From assembly GCA_038241115.1 (NCBI GenBank), contig JBBRGA010000083.1:1-15281 (forward strand): a DNA stretch of 15,281 nt, written 5' to 3'. Below, one piece after another: positions 14,219 to 15,281 of this stretch. Position 1 is the stretch's first letter; the number at the start of each line of letters is the position of its first letter. The position numbers and the translations under genes were made by a program. The notes below the pieces were generated by a model. It was not told where the DNA came from, did not search any database, and was given only the letters and a program-made list of their open reading frames with translations. This DNA comes from JANYJJ01 sp038241115 (GTDB lineage: Bacteria; Pseudomonadota; Gammaproteobacteria; Burkholderiales; Burkholderiaceae_C).

Positions 14219-14920
14219 TCAGGCTTTGGGAGGGCGGTCTGAAGCGCGCAGCTCGGCGCTTTGCAAAGACCAGCGTGGCGACTCGCCCCACGCAGACGGC
14301 AACGCGTTGGCAGCATGAAGCCGCTCTTCATGGGTCCAACACAAAAGCGGCAAAAGCGACGCGCCCGCTTTTGACGCCGAGGCGTCCAGGTCGGCCCGCG
14401 CAGCATCGGCCGATGTGCCGCCGTCCGTCACCACGACGCTGGCGTCGGCGGCTGGGTGGTAGTGGCGTTGGACGCTGCTGTGGTCATGCTCAACAGCGTG
14501 CGCTGTGTTGTGTGCGCCTGAGTCTGCAGCGGTGTGCGGGGTAGCTTGTGTGGCGGCTTGTGTGACAGCTTGTGTGCTTGTGTGTGATGTGGCGTGCGAG
14601 GTGGCGTGCGAGGTCGCGTGCGAGGTGGCGTGCGAGGTCGCGTGCGGAGTGTTGTGCGAGATGGCGTGCGAGCTTGCATGAGCAAACAACGGCCTGCGCG
14701 CCGGCCGCAGCACAACCGCGTCAGCAGTCAGCACAGCCGGATTTTCAAAAACCGCCGCTGCCGCCGTCGCATGAAAGTGCTGCGCTCCCAGCAGCGCCGT
14801 GACCGCTGACGCAAACCCGCAAAAGGGCAAAGCCAGCAGCAGACACACAACCGCCCAGCGATGAATCTGCGCTGCCGCGGAGGCTGTCAAAAACGAGCAA
14901 TCGGTTGAACTGCGGTGCAT
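14219..14920 (-). CDS. His-rich, membrane-anchored hypothetical protein (possible periplasmic metal-binding protein)
   Basis: The predicted product has 233 residues and matches no named family that I can assign. A hydrophobic segment at about 21-46 (WAVVCLLLALPFCGFASAV) could be an uncleaved anchor or signal peptide, placing the rest in the periplasm. Residues 81-113 contain nine histidines at exact four-residue spacing (repeat SHAT), followed by a Gln/Thr-rich QAVTQAATQATP stretch. A second cluster HAVEHDHSSVQRHYHP lies at 141-156, and a short hydrophobic GASLLPLLCW at 187-196. In all about 22 residues are His. The ATG at 14920 sits just before the hydrophobic segment. The frame is open to 15094, but the added part looks non-coding. 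No ribosome-binding site is evident. The TonB receptor gene follows on the same strand, 177 bases downstream. Confidence 0.65.
   Translation of the reverse strand: MHRSSTDCSFLTASAAAQIHRWAVVCLLLALPFCGFASAVTALLGAQHFHATAAAAVFENPAVLTADAVVLRPARRPLFAHASSHAISHNTPHATSHATSHATSHATSHATSHTSTQAVTQAATQATPHTAADSGAHNTAHAVEHDHSSVQRHYHPAADASVVVTDGGTSADAARADLDASASKAGASLLPLLCWTHEERLHAANALPSAWGESPRWSLQSAELRASDRPPKA
14589..14672 (-). repeat. 12-bp tandem repeat encoding (Ser-His-Ala-Thr)n
   Basis: Seven consecutive 12-base units can be read on the plus strand. They alternate between GTGGCGTGCGAG and GTCGCGTGCGAG in the centre (14601-14648), which implies a 24-bp higher-order unit. The outer units are more diverged. 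Because the unit is a multiple of three, gain or loss of copies changes protein length without a frameshift. The adjacent segment 14535-14588, encoding QAVTQAATQATP, may be a decayed extension of the array. Confidence 0.85.
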
Positions 14921-15281
14921 CAATGGCGCGTGCTGTGGGCGAAAAAATGTGTTGCTTGCAATGAAGCTGAGGCAGGTCGGGTTATTTGTTCGTACGCTGA
15001 TGCGCAGCACTCGGATGCAAATTGGCGCGCGCTGGAAACGGTTTTTGTGGAGCGTCGGTGGTGCGCCGTACAGCGCCCTGGCAACCGCTTGCAAATATAG
15101 CCGTCCGCTCGGCTGCGTGAAGTCTAGAAGCGTGGGCGGCAGAAGGCGGCGAAGCGAAAGGTGGCCCCAGCGAGGACAGTTTTTGCCGGGTTTGCAGGCC
15201 CATAGCCGTAGCTATGGGACAAAAAGCCGGTGTTCTCGAAGAGCGGCGTAGCCAAAAATGGTCCGCTGTGGCCGCCTTGCA
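14921..15281. other. Right-edge region without a recognisable gene
   Basis: These 361 bases upstream of the His-rich gene should hold its promoter, but I cannot point to a convincing -35/-10 pair. A minus-strand frame stays open from the right edge to a stop at 14982-14984 (about 99 codons, residues such as QKLSSLGPPFASPPSAAHAS). Its composition does not look like a real protein. The segment 15100-15281 has strong local structure (see the palindrome) and looks more like an intergenic repeat or the 3' region of a gene outside the window. Confidence 0.4.
15199..15218. repeat. Perfect 8-bp palindrome with tetraloop
   Basis: CCCATAGC (15199-15206) and GCTATGGG (15211-15218) are perfectly complementary around the loop CGTA. 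Outside them TTTTTG (15180-15185) and CAAAAA (15220-15225) are also complementary, but unevenly spaced. This may be a terminator or a dispersed intergenic repeat; the gene it would serve lies beyond the window. Confidence 0.55.

Noticed and set aside
14582..14680. CRISPR array
   Set aside because: The units are contiguous 12-mers with no spacers and lie in frame in a coding sequence.
14428..14715. Arg/Thr/Pro-rich minus-strand frame across the tandem repeat
   Set aside because: It is the repeat read in another frame (PRTRPRTPPRT); it has no hydrophobic segment or start context, unlike the His-rich frame.
14949..14966. GTTGCTTGCAAT as a possible Zur/Fur-like operator upstream of the His-rich gene
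   Set aside because: The inverted repeat is only 4-5 bp and does not match the AT-rich consensus of either regulator.

Overview
The window is GC-rich chromosomal DNA. It most likely comes from a betaproteobacterium of the order Burkholderiales, and its style suggests Comamonadaceae. The evidence is the zapA - 6S RNA - TauE/SafE order, the character of the SerB, CobS and CobT proteins, and short intergenic palindromes built on TTCGATACCTCAGGGCGAAC. The taxonomic call is an inference, because no 16S rRNA gene or other taxonomic marker is present.

Left part (1-8980). A 5'-truncated serB runs rightward and meets a leftward eight-gene cobalamin (vitamin B12) operon. Two REP-like palindromes lie between the converging genes. 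Read on the minus strand from about 8976, the operon is: cobalamin riboswitch, btuB (outer-membrane receptor), cobU, btuF, btuC, btuD (periplasmic binding protein, permease and ATPase), cobT, cobS, cobC. Several junctions overlap by 1 or 4 bases (cobU/btuF, btuF/btuC, btuC/btuD, cobS/cobC). The products would import corrinoids through both membranes, activate cobinamide to GDP-cobinamide (CobU), activate the lower-ligand base (CobT), join the two (CobS) and dephosphorylate (CobC). No ring-synthesis gene and no cbiB/cobD or cobQ is present, so this locus covers uptake and nucleotide-loop assembly.

Middle part (8981-11799). A short inverted repeat separates the riboswitch from a rightward gene pair. 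These encode a ZapB-like coiled-coil protein and the FtsZ-ring protein ZapA, followed by a 6S RNA gene and a TauE/SafE-family permease. The permease gene overlaps, tail to tail, a leftward gene for a PAS-GGDEF protein. In that protein the GGDEF motif is replaced by EDNRF, but the RxxD inhibitory site is intact, so it looks like a c-di-GMP sensor and not a cyclase.

Right part (11966-15281). A leftward pair encodes a small His-rich membrane-anchored protein and a TonB-dependent receptor. The His-rich protein carries nine histidines at exact four-residue spacing, encoded by a 12-bp tandem repeat. The pair is best read as a possible metal or metal-chelate uptake module of unassigned substrate, and it is the least described part of the window. 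The last ~360 bases hold no recognisable gene but contain a perfect 8-bp palindrome.
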